From the NCBI RefSeq assembly GCF_017104965.1, contig NZ_JAAGPR010000050.1, positions 1 to 45,907 of the forward strand: a stretch of DNA of 45,907 nucleotides. Direction: 5' to 3'. Source of the stretch: Paraburkholderia sp. Ac-20340 (lineage in GTDB: Bacteria; Pseudomonadota; Gammaproteobacteria; Burkholderiales; Burkholderiaceae). Shown here piece after piece: positions 1 to 7,273 of the stretch. Both the position numbers and the translations under genes were made by a program. The notes beneath the pieces were generated by a model. The model was not told the DNA's origin, did no database searches, and saw only the letters and a list, made by a program, of their open reading frames with translations. Every line of letters starts with the position of its first letter. The first letter of the stretch is position 1.

Positions 1-599
1 GCGGAATTCGTGCGCGCCGACTTTGCCATCGTGTTGCGAATGCCTTGCCGATCGCGCGCGAATTTCGTGCCTTGCTTGCGCTTCACATGCGCGACTCCAT
101 GTGTCCGCATGCATTTTCTGATGTCGAGGTCGGCGGCGAGCGTGTCGCGGCGCGCGCAGGTGCGGGCGTGGATGGCAGACTCGGCGATGGTGTTCTCGCC
201 GCGCGCCTGCCAGTGCCACGCCGCGCGCAGCAACGCGGGCCACGCGGCGGGCCGCAGGCGCTCGTAGAAGCGGCTATAGGGCCGCATGCTCGTGTTGATC
301 AGCACGAGTTGCGCGATCTCGTCGGGATAGCGCAACGCCCAGGCGGTAGCGACCATGCCGCCCAACGACATCGCCAGTACCTTGTACGGCGCGCGCGCGC
401 CCAGCCGTTGTACCTCGGCGCGCACGACGTCCACACAGGCTTCGACGGACGACGGCGACCGGGCCTGCGCGAGCGTGCCGTTGCCCGGCAAATCGACCGG
501 CAGCACGGCGCCGCAGCGCGCGGCCAGCAGCGGCGCGAACGCGCCCCAGTGGCGCGACTCGCGCGTGAGCCCGCGCAGCAGTATCCAGGGCGCGCTCAC
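1..599 (-). CDS. Alpha/beta hydrolase, partial (runs off the left edge, probably disrupted)
   Basis: Reading leftwards from a GTG at 599, the protein begins SAPWILLRGLTRESRHWG and carries the nucleophile elbow AMSLGG (Ser in G/A-x-S-x-G-G context), followed by a helix and LVLINTS, the usual order of an alpha/beta hydrolase of the serine esterase type. The substrate cannot be told. Its GTG overlaps the TGA of the upstream peptidase gene (GTGA at 599-596), so the two are probably co-transcribed. From roughly position 125 to the edge the frame stays open, but codon choice changes (AGA, AAA, ACA, GGA appear) and the sequence turns Lys/Arg-rich, unlike a hydrolase cap or C-terminus. I therefore think the true gene is broken near 125, or that the edge is a misjoin. 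The catalytic Asp and His lie outside the window or are lost. Confidence 0.7.
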   Translation of the reverse strand, partial: MSAPWILLRGLTRESRHWGAFAPLLAARCGAVLPVDLPGNGTLAQARSPSSVEACVDVVRAEVQRLGARAPYKVLAMSLGGMVATAWALRYPDEIAQLVLINTSMRPYSRFYERLRPAAWPALLRAAWHWQARGENTIAESAIHARTCARRDTLAADLDIRKCMRTHGVAHVKRKQGTKFARDRQGIRNTMAKSARTNS

Positions 600-1624
600 G
601 AGCCGGCCTGCGTGTACCAATGCCCGATGGCGCTTTGCAGCACCTGCTGCCGCGCCACGCCCTCCGGCAACCAGCGTTCGGACGAAAACGCCGCGCGCGT
701 GAGGAAATCGAACAGATTGGCGTGCCGCCGCAGCACGCGCGCGGTGCGATGCTGCATCACCGGATTGAACATGCCCTGGCGCGAGAACAACTGACGCGGA
801 TTTTTCTTGATCCACAACCACGAGCCGAGTTCGAGCGTGAGCGGCAAAAACACATTGTTCGCGGGCGCACGGTCGTAGGCGCAATCCCAGAGATCGCCAT
901 GCAGCAGATATTGATGGCTCTGCGGCTCGAAAGCGTAGCCGTGGTGCGGATGAGCGCGCTCGAACATCGTCTTGAGCACGTACATTTCCGGCAGGTTGCG
1001 CATGAGCTGGCGCGTGCGCGCGTAGGGAAACCAGATGCTGTCGCGCCAGCCGTAGCCCGAGTGGCAATCGAGTGCAAACGCGAGCGGCCGATGCGCCAGT
1101 TCTTCGTCGACGATCCTGAGCAGCGCGCTCGCCTCGGTTTCCATCGCCGCGCCGCGCCGGCCGCGATACCAGGGCAGCCACGAACCCAGGCGCTGGCCGC
1201 CGGCGAGGAAAGGCACGCGCTCGTCGGCATCCTGCGGGGCGTTGCGCATGAGATCGACGCCGTTGGGATTGGCGCGGGTGGCGAGCCACATGCCGCCGGG
1301 GTTGACGATGGGCATCATCACGAGCCGCACCGATTCGAGCTGGCGCATCAGCAGTTCGTCCCATGCGAGACGGCCCACCAATGCGCGCATGTAATCGAGC
1401 ACGAGTTGCGAGCCGATGCGCTCCAGCCCATGTATGCCGCCGAAAAAGCCGATTGCGGGCGCTTCGGGATCGCGCGAACCCACCGACGCCACATAAAGCG
1501 AGAACGGCCGCCCGCGCACTTCGACTTCGCCCGCGCTGCGGATGTCGAACCAGCGTGCGCCTGCATCGAGGAGCGTTTTCAGGTCCTCGTATTCCGCGAA
1601 GCTGTCGGGTAGGAAGCTATACAT
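596..1624 (-). CDS. M14-family zinc carboxypeptidase-like protein
   Basis: 342 residues starting at an ATG at 1624. The M14 zinc site is visible: GGIHGLERIG supplies the HxxE pair, DCHSGYG the third zinc ligand His, NPNGVDLMRN the Asn/Arg substrate-binding stretch, and LELGSW the general-base Glu near the C-terminal third. No signal peptide is apparent, so it is probably cytoplasmic. Family members remove C-terminal residues or deacylate amino acids; which substrate this one uses cannot be read from sequence. Its stop codon overlaps the start of the hydrolase gene, suggesting a two-gene unit transcribed leftwards, away from the accessory islet on the right. Confidence 0.88.
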   Translation of the reverse strand: MYSFLPDSFAEYEDLKTLLDAGARWFDIRSAGEVEVRGRPFSLYVASVGSRDPEAPAIGFFGGIHGLERIGSQLVLDYMRALVGRLAWDELLMRQLESVRLVMMPIVNPGGMWLATRANPNGVDLMRNAPQDADERVPFLAGGQRLGSWLPWYRGRRGAAMETEASALLRIVDEELAHRPLAFALDCHSGYGWRDSIWFPYARTRQLMRNLPEMYVLKTMFERAHPHHGYAFEPQSHQYLLHGDLWDCAYDRAPANNVFLPLTLELGSWLWIKKNPRQLFSRQGMFNPVMQHRTARVLRRHANLFDFLTRAAFSSERWLPEGVARQQVLQSAIGHWYTQAGS

Positions 1625-1986
1625 AACGCAATATATGTACGGGAGGATGGGCTGAAAGCCTTACCCGGCGTGGGCACGCACGCAGTCTGCCTTATGTTTG
1701 TTGCCGTTGCGCGCACAATGATGTGGCGCCAATTACTGATTGTCGGTGACCTGCCGAACGGAGTCGGGCAGGATTAGCACACTGGCTCCCCTTCGCCTCA
1801 GTGAGCGCCCACTGACCCTACGGCTTCGCCTTGATCAAGGGCGGTCGAACACGTCTTGCTGCCTTACACGGCACTATTGACTGGATGGCTCACGGTGCCA
1901 AGCGCAAGAACGAGTCTTGCGCTTGCCCGTAAGTGCACGATGTCGAAATGAGCTCTACAAGGGCATGTGACGGTAGCCAATGTCGG
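1625..1986. other. Gene-free stretch at the left border of the accessory islet
   Basis: No convincing coding frame is seen on either strand. It should hold the promoter of the M14 peptidase gene close to 1625-1700 and the 3' end of the leftward unknown gene that stops at 1987. I found no tRNA, integrase gene or clear attachment-site repeat. The only obvious structure is the hairpin at 1900-1924, listed separately. Confidence 0.5.
1900..1924 (-). terminator. Hairpin downstream of the unknown gene at 1987
   Basis: A perfect 10-bp inverted repeat (AAGCGCAAGA / TCTTGCGCTT) with a 5-base loop lies about 60 bases past the stop of the leftward gene at 1987. There is no U-run on either side, so it may be a transcript-end stabiliser or weak terminator rather than a classical intrinsic one. 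Confidence 0.4.
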
Positions 1987-2625
1987 TCACTCAAAGTCTC
2001 CCGAAGAAGCGTCCACCTGGGCGAACTCAAACCCCTGATCGCCGCACCAAGCACTCAGACGAACCGTGTTCAGGTCCGCATAGCCAGTACCGTCTTCGCG
2101 TATGACGAGCAAGGTGTCGTGTCCGATAGGGCGAAGTTCCGTGTCGGTCCTACAGTAGGCGTGAGTGCCGACGAGCTCCGCGACCGCATCGTCAAGAACT
2201 ACTCCATGTTTCTTGCGAAGAAATTCTGAGAGGGAGAGATCCAGCTTTAAGGGGCGCGGTTGCAAAGTAAGGGCCTTGGCCATGTCAACGGCTGCTGCTG
2301 AGAGCTGTCTCGGCTCCCAAAAAGCGCCCCCAGGGCGCACGAGGTCTTTCTCTGAAAAATCGCGCTCACTAAGCTTGAAGACACCCTTTCCGTTTATGGA
2401 TTCGCCTCGCCCCACGAGGAGTTCCTTAAGGTCCTCATGATTTAGATCAGTGCCGAACGGCATCGGTACGCCGCCGATCAGCGAAATCTTGGTCCAAAGG
2501 AATTCCAAGAGGATCCGTGCGACATTGTCCCGGCCTGACGCTAGAAGGACCCATCCCTCATTTTGGGCACGGCACAGGTACGGCTGCCCCGTGCACTTCA
2601 CCAGACACGAAACGAACGACACCAT
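1987..2625 (-). CDS. Hypothetical protein, unrecognised
   Basis: The frame stays open from a possible TTG at 2754 to the stop at 1987. I place the start at the ATG at 2625 (212 residues), but an ATG at 2463 (begins MPFGTDLNHEDLKELL) is also possible, and none has a good ribosome-binding site. The N-terminal part contains Cys residues and hydrophobic segments (VSFVSCLVKC; ILLEFLWTKISLIGG). The C-terminal 150 residues look like a normal mixed alpha/beta soluble domain, with many acidic and Lys residues, ending in FAQVDASSGDFE. I recognise no family. Codon use is less GC-biased than in the core genes, and it sits with other unknown genes in the accessory islet, so transfer is likely. It could be the remnant of a larger gene. 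Confidence 0.5.
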   Translation of the reverse strand: MVSFVSCLVKCTGQPYLCRAQNEGWVLLASGRDNVARILLEFLWTKISLIGGVPMPFGTDLNHEDLKELLVGRGESINGKGVFKLSERDFSEKDLVRPGGAFWEPRQLSAAAVDMAKALTLQPRPLKLDLSLSEFLRKKHGVVLDDAVAELVGTHAYCRTDTELRPIGHDTLLVIREDGTGYADLNTVRLSAWCGDQGFEFAQVDASSGDFE

Positions 2626-2831
2626 TCCGCCACACAACAAGAACAGCTCATTGACTGTACCGCGCGATGCGCTCCTTCTTGTCTGCGAAGGCTCGAATCG
2701 GTTCGTGCAACGGGTGGAGAATTTTATGAAACCCTTTGTGTAGGTTTCTTGCAATCCTCACAAGCCAGTTCATCAGCCTATGGCCGTCCTGCTGCGTCTA
2801 CTGGATATGTTGCTTCAGTCGTACTGTGGTA

Positions 2832-3362
2832 TCACCGCTCTCCTTTAGATACCGCTCGTCCACCTCGCAGCCGTTGTCTTCGTAAACGTGGCGTCGATGA
2901 AAAAGCCTCGACCCGACTTTTTGACTTTATATCAAAATATGCTCGATTAGAGAATATCGTCAAAAAGGCAAGAAGAAGAGAACAGAAAAAAATTCCAATT
3001 CTAAACCAAGTTCCGTCGCTAACCAAAATCTCCATTCCACTTCCATTTTTTTCAAACAAGGAAAGCTCAAGAAATCTATCAACTTTGCTGAATGCATAAC
3101 CGGTGAAAAACGCAGACACCGTTTTTCCAATGCTCGTCAATCTACTTTTATCTACTGCGTCATATGGAACGGCATACATTCCAAGCGCCCATCCAATCAA
3201 CGACCCAAGAATCGCAGAAAGAGCATTGAGTATTAATTGAGACGGACTTTGACCGGCGATACATAGCCATGTGATTGCAACGGCAAAAAGCACGGCGAAT
3301 GCACAAGTAAAATATACAGTAAGATTATAAGATTCTCGTGGATTTGAATCACGTTCTGGCAT
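2832..3362 (-). CDS. Hypothetical inner-membrane protein, three predicted helices
   Basis: 176 residues from an ATG at 3362 preceded by a good GAGGAG site, which fixes the start. Hydrophobic segments lie at about residues 15-36, 43-64 and 119-141, with a soluble stretch of about 50 residues between the second and third. No family is recognised. The DNA is strongly AT-rich compared with the rest of the window (long A/T runs, ATA and AAA codons), so it is probably of foreign origin. The last 25 or so residues become Arg-rich and GC-rich (PRLRRQRLRGGR), which suggests the reading frame crosses a composition junction near 2895 and that the native C-terminus may have been lost. It may be co-transcribed with the unknown gene to its left. 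Confidence 0.55.
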   Translation of the reverse strand: MPERDSNPRESYNLTVYFTCAFAVLFAVAITWLCIAGQSPSQLILNALSAILGSLIGWALGMYAVPYDAVDKSRLTSIGKTVSAFFTGYAFSKVDRFLELSLFEKNGSGMEILVSDGTWFRIGIFFCSLLLAFLTIFSNRAYFDIKSKSRVEAFSSTPRLRRQRLRGGRAVSKGER

Positions 3363-4096
3363 ATGAGCTCCTCACCAAGGTGCATCATCCGAAAGTGTAG
3401 ATGATTTGACTTCGATCGAAAGTTTCAAAACTCTTGGTTTGCGGGCCACCGAGCAGTGCGATTTCGGAAAAGGCGAAACTGGAGCGCTCCCTAAGGCCCA
3501 CGATCAGATCTCGAGAGCGTAGCCGCACCTGCCGCCAAAAGCGATGTGGCTAGTGTGTTCACACCTGACGTTGACAAACTTCAAAGCTAAATGACGACCG
3601 GATTGCAAAGTAAAGATCGCACAGCCGGTGCTTAACTTGACGTTAGTTAGCGAATTTATGTTCGTCGTTTATCTGCGAACAACTCAATGCTCGGGCCGCC
3701 TTCGACGCTCACAGAGCTTTCCAATGATCAGTGAAAAAATGATCTCAACGGCTGGGCATACTCGATTGCAAATTAATTCAATTTGCATGGAATGCGCGTA
3801 CGTATGGTGCATGCGATACGCCTAACGATTCCAAACTGGCGTCAAAAATAATTTAATATTTACTTATTTCCCCAATAAGATAACGACCTCAAATTAAGCC
3901 CATGCAAAAATCACAAAAAAAACTATAGTTTGTGTTGAAACACACACAAACAATGTGAAATCAAACATATCACGCAAAGTATTTTTTTGTCACTATATTT
4001 CCGCAGACTAGCTTCTCAGACACAATGAACATGGCTCGACCAAGAATCATGTTGATCGGTTAGTTCGTCGTTTGTTAACAATGATAAGGAGCTGCC
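3363..4096. other. AT-rich gene-free stretch upstream of the lipoprotein gene
   Basis: No supported gene. It probably contains the leftward promoter of the membrane-protein gene and, between about 3840 and 4090, the rightward promoter of the lipoprotein gene. That second part is extremely AT-rich and holds a palindrome (AAACTATAGTTT, about 3920-3931, containing a TATAGT that could be a -10) and the inverted repeat at 3928-3951. Open frames here have no ribosome-binding site and no protein-like composition. Confidence 0.5.
3928..3951. promoter_or_regulatory. Inverted repeat, possible operator
   Basis: GTTTGTGT and ACACAAAC form a perfect 8-bp inverted repeat spaced by 8 bases, overlapping the right half of the AAACTATAGTTT palindrome and about 145 bases before the GTG of the lipoprotein gene. 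Its place in the likely promoter region suggests a regulator-binding site or a 5' UTR hairpin. No matching regulator is encoded next to it. Confidence 0.35.
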
Positions 4097-5200
4097 GTGA
4101 ATATATTAAATGAGCGCATCATGCGAAATCTGCTTTCGCTTAGCGCGTCTACTATTTTGCTTTGCTCGTGTTGCGCCTTTAATCCGTCTTCGTGCAAGAC
4201 ATCGGCAACTGAAACACCTCCAGAGTTCTCAAACTTTGACAAATTTGAATCTGTAGTCGCAGAAAAACTAAGCGGAACCTCAGATTCGAAAAATTTTGTC
4301 ATTTCTCCGACACCAGGCGGTGCGTATCCCATCGGCACACTTTTACCGTATGGACGTACAGTGGAGATCTTTGATGAATGCTCGATCAACCAACCTCCAC
4401 TTTACAATGCAGATAATCTAAACGTGACATATACGCTCACGCGCGGCGTGGCACTTGATGCAGGTCTGAGCCAAGCGATCGGCCCTCTCGCATCGGCTGG
4501 CATAAGCATCGCGGATAACTCGTCAGTCTCTCTGGGTCTAGCAGATGCCAAAATTCAGCAATTGAGCTACGCTCAACTGAGCAATCTACTTTCCCAGCCG
4601 GCCTGTCGAACCAAGATTAGTGGTCAAAACTTATTGATCGTGCGAGGGTACGTTCAAGCAAAAAGAGTTTTTTCGACCAAAGCTCAGAAGAGTATTGAAG
4701 CTAAAGCTGATATCACAAAAATCGCAAATTTTGACGCGAAATTCGATGATGGAACTCAGACCTTAACGGTGAATGATTCCGCCCCAGCAAGCTTCCTTCA
4801 AATCACATCAGTAGTCTTCATTCCCGCTCCCACTGTGGGCACAACTCCGTCGCAGATTTCACTGTCGACGGTACTCGTGAATCCTACAGCGACGTCTATT
4901 GATCCACAGCAGAAGGGATTGGTCTATATCCAGATTGACCGAAACGATTCGCCATCCAACGGTGATAAGGTAAAGCAGCTTCTATCCGGAAAATTTACCG
5001 TCGCGAAGGATATTGAACGAATCCAAAGTGCCAAAATGCCAACGACGCCTCAAGTTCGCTATTTCAATGCCGCAGACAAAGCCGATGCGGATGCCGCTGT
5101 CGAGTTACTAAGAACGGTGTATCCCAATGCGTTTGCCAAGTACATAGGTTTGCCAGCGCCAGCGGGTCAGCTCGAAGTTTGGTTAGCACGTCAAGGCTAA
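4097..5200 (+). CDS. Unrecognised exported protein, probable lipoprotein
   Basis: 367 residues from a GTG at 4097 with an AAGGAG site ending 5 bases upstream, which decides the start. The N-terminus has a basic region (NERIMR), a hydrophobic core (LLSLSASTILLC) and a Cys cluster (SCC) that can act as a lipobox near residues 22-25, so I expect a membrane-anchored lipoprotein or at least a secreted protein. The rest is rich in Ser, Thr, Asn, Val and Ile in alternating patterns, suggesting beta structure, with a Lys-rich helix around residues 195-215 and an Ala/Asp-rich helix near 325-350. I recognise no family. Base composition is distinctly lower in GC than the flanking core genes. It appears to be a single-gene transcript. 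Confidence 0.6.
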   Translation: MNILNERIMRNLLSLSASTILLCSCCAFNPSSCKTSATETPPEFSNFDKFESVVAEKLSGTSDSKNFVISPTPGGAYPIGTLLPYGRTVEIFDECSINQPPLYNADNLNVTYTLTRGVALDAGLSQAIGPLASAGISIADNSSVSLGLADAKIQQLSYAQLSNLLSQPACRTKISGQNLLIVRGYVQAKRVFSTKAQKSIEAKADITKIANFDAKFDDGTQTLTVNDSAPASFLQITSVVFIPAPTVGTTPSQISLSTVLVNPTATSIDPQQKGLVYIQIDRNDSPSNGDKVKQLLSGKFTVAKDIERIQSAKMPTTPQVRYFNAADKADADAAVELLRTVYPNAFAKYIGLPAPAGQLEVWLARQG

Positions 5201-5394
5201 ACGGTAACGTCCCCGCATAGACAGAACAAAATCTATATCAATGCGGGGTCGAACAAAATTCGCGCAGTCTTAGGGCTTTCTGAGCGGTATAGTCAGGCAG
5301 GAGCAGATGTTGGACACACTGTTGGCAATCGCCGACAATATCCGCACCGACCTGCAATCGGCTCCGCCGCGGAGCATCGATCACCGACCGACAC

Positions 5395-6723
5395 ATGGCC
5401 ACGCCCTCTCGCCCACAGTACTTTGCCATCAACACGGATCGCGACAGCTATCATAAAAATCATCCGCAAGACCCGACAGGAGATCCCTTCAACGTCTGGA
5501 TAAAGCGCGGCTGCGGCTTTCTTACACCAACGCCCAAAAATCGGACTGACGTCGCGCGCTTTATGTCCGAGATCAAAACCGGCGATATGCTTTTTGCCTA
5601 CGAGAGCAGCAATAGGCGGGGATTCATCGCAGTCGGTGTGGCGCTTGAACGGTGGGATCAAATTTCGTATCGCGGTCAATGCCGAGAGCTATTCCGCGAT
5701 CCCGCCGAAACGTATTTCCAGATCAGGGTGGACTGGAACGTCAACTTCAACTGCTCACTCGACGAGCTTCAGGCCGTAGGCTTTGGCCCCCCTGGCGCCA
5801 CGATCCTACCGATCCGCGCTGAAAAAAACTTCGATTTTTTGTTCCACAAACTCGCAGGCTTAAACGCTCGTCCCCAACTCGAGCGTCATCGTCCGGGAAA
5901 GGAACCCGACTCATTATCACCCGTTCTCGTCGACCCACGGAAGTACGCTCGCGAACTCATGGATGCTGCGGCTACCGCAGCGGTGGCGCTGATGGACGAA
6001 CGCAGCGAAGAGCCTCTGCAGATCGCGTGGCATGAGCAGACACTTCCAGCTACTGCTGTCTTATCCTTGCCGCCCGGTGCAGCGCCCAGCGAAAACGACC
6101 TTCACGCAGTCTCGCTCGCTGGCGCGACGCTTCGCTGTTTGCCCGATCCGATCGATCTAGAACTAGACTCTCTTGCACAACGCGACGATATAAGCACAGA
6201 AACTAGGCGCGAAATTACCGCCCGCATAGGTCAAGGTCGATTTCGTGCGGCGTTACTGCAGCTTCACGGGCGATGTGCTGTGACCGGAGTCGCCACTCGC
6301 ACGGTGCTGCGCGCTGCGCATATTCATCGCTGGGTCGACTGCGCTGACACGCCAGCTGCGCGCCTGGACCTTGAAAACGGCCTTCTACTAACCGCTAACT
6401 TGGACGCGCTATTTGAAGCCGGGCTTATTACCTTCGATGATGACGGCCTTATCACCATCTCGTCTCGACTCGATGCTGACGCACAGAAAAGTCTTGGAAT
6501 CCATGCACATATGCGTCTCTATCGCACGCCGTCGCCCATGCAGCGCATGTACCTACAAAAGCATCGCGCGCGAACGCACGCCGCTCGTGAATCCTATGAA
6601 AGCGATCCTTGCACCACGGGCGCTGAAGCTCCTCGCATCAATCTCAAGTCGTGCATCGGGTCGCCGGTTGATCACGGCTTCACGCTGCATATTGATGGGT
6701 CGGCCGCCAGCCGCGCACTTTGA
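5395..6723 (+). CDS. EVE/PUA-like plus HNH endonuclease fusion, probable modification-dependent restriction enzyme
   Basis: 442 residues. Residues about 8-150 look like an EVE/PUA-like domain (YFAINTD at the first strand, then GDMLFAY and GFIAVGVALERWD), the fold that binds modified bases in type IV enzymes. Residues about 278-380 match the HNH_2 type: HGRCAVTG at 291, AAHIHRW with His309 and His311, ENGLLLTANLDALFEAGLITF with Asn328, and LITIS. EVE-HNH fusions such as VcaM4I cut DNA carrying modified cytosine, so a defence role against modified phage DNA is likely (inference). No methylase is nearby, as expected for a type IV enzyme. The ATG at 5395 has no ribosome-binding site, whereas an ATG at 5307 in another frame does, so the 5' end is uncertain. 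The last 45 or so residues do not resemble the family and may be read-through. Confidence 0.75.
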   Translation: MATPSRPQYFAINTDRDSYHKNHPQDPTGDPFNVWIKRGCGFLTPTPKNRTDVARFMSEIKTGDMLFAYESSNRRGFIAVGVALERWDQISYRGQCRELFRDPAETYFQIRVDWNVNFNCSLDELQAVGFGPPGATILPIRAEKNFDFLFHKLAGLNARPQLERHRPGKEPDSLSPVLVDPRKYARELMDAAATAAVALMDERSEEPLQIAWHEQTLPATAVLSLPPGAAPSENDLHAVSLAGATLRCLPDPIDLELDSLAQRDDISTETRREITARIGQGRFRAALLQLHGRCAVTGVATRTVLRAAHIHRWVDCADTPAARLDLENGLLLTANLDALFEAGLITFDDDGLITISSRLDADAQKSLGIHAHMRLYRTPSPMQRMYLQKHRARTHAARESYESDPCTTGAEAPRINLKSCIGSPVDHGFTLHIDGSAASRAL

Positions 6724-7045
6724 TCGTCGTTCGGCTCATGCGTAACTGCCGTTTTGACTCGATAGCCGCGATCAAGGCAGAGCCAATTCGAAAGACTGAC
6801 GGTGGTTGTATGCAAGCTCCCCCGCAGAGCGGTTGATGCCGTTGCTAAGCACCACTGCGGGCGACGGCTTCTACTCGGGCTCGACAAGCAAACTCTCAAT
6901 CTCGGAGGGCCTCGTCTCCCATCGAATATACAAATGTTTCCTAAGCTCAATGCCTGCATGGCGGCGCGGTTCGTGAGTGTTTTGTTGCGCGTCAGTCCCA
7001 CAATATATCCGCTTCGTCGTGCATTGAGCGTGACACGTGTGCGGC

Positions 7046-7084
7046 GTCACACAGATGTCACGCGCGCGAAAGGAAAGATGTCAC
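7046..7084 (+). promoter_or_regulatory. Distal cluster of GTCAC half-sites, possible PhoB sites
   Basis: GTCAC occurs at 7046-7050 and 7057-7061, exactly 11 bp apart as in a Pho box, and again at 7080-7084, two turns further on. An 8-bp inverted repeat (GCGTGACA ... TGTCACGC) also spans about 7028-7063. This could be an upstream PhoB array for phnC, about 190 bases before the start codon. Confidence 0.4.
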
Positions 7085-7173
7085 AACAACGACATCGCCC
7101 CGCACATCCGATCTGCGCCAGAACGGCCGCGAACGCATCACAGATTGTGTAGTCGTCTAGACGTCGCGACAGC

Positions 7174-7205
7174 TTCACTCAACCGTCACAGTCGCTTCCT
7201 AGAAT
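7174..7205 (+). promoter_or_regulatory. Pho-box-like promoter of phnCDE
   Basis: TTCAC (7174-7178) and GTCAC (7185-7189) are repeated with an 11-bp period, as in the PhoB consensus of two CTGTCA-like heptamers. A -10-like TAGAAT follows at 7200-7205, about 10 bases after the box, where a PhoB-activated promoter places it. Transcription would begin near 7212 and lead into phnC. The first half-site deviates from consensus. Confidence 0.55.
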
Positions 7206-7273
7206 GGCACCGACTCAACCGTGACTCGCGGCACAGCGCCCGACTCATATGACGAATCGGAATGGAAGCCACG

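Larger units (their letters stand above)
6724..7273. other. Gene-free stretch before phnC
   Basis: No supported gene on either strand. The left part (6724-7000) shows broken frames and may be remnant DNA at the right border of the accessory islet. The right part holds the GTCAC-rich array at 7046-7084 and the Pho-box-like promoter at 7174-7205, listed separately. Confidence 0.5.

Noticed and set aside
45..794. Long + strand open frames opposite the hydrolase and peptidase genes
   Set aside because: They are Arg/Ala-rich shadows on the reverse strand of clearly coding DNA and show no family features.
3330..3362. Possible tRNA T-arm (GATTCAAATCC) on the minus strand at the start of the membrane-protein gene
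   Set aside because: The T54 position and the fifth stem pair do not fit, and no anticodon or acceptor arm is found.
3628..3825. 65-codon + strand frame in the AT-rich gap
   Set aside because: No ribosome-binding site, no family likeness, and composition like random AT-rich DNA.
4097..5200. Gasdermin-like pore-forming protein as identity for the unknown lipoprotein
   Set aside because: A faint resemblance in beta-rich layout only; no conserved motif, and the export signal and absence of an adjacent protease gene argue against it.
6672..7001. 109-codon minus strand frame after the HNH gene
   Set aside because: No ribosome-binding site and no protein-like pattern; it partly overlaps the HNH gene tail.
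1625..7260. Integrated prophage or integrative element
   Set aside because: No integrase, transposase, tRNA or matching flanking repeats could be seen.
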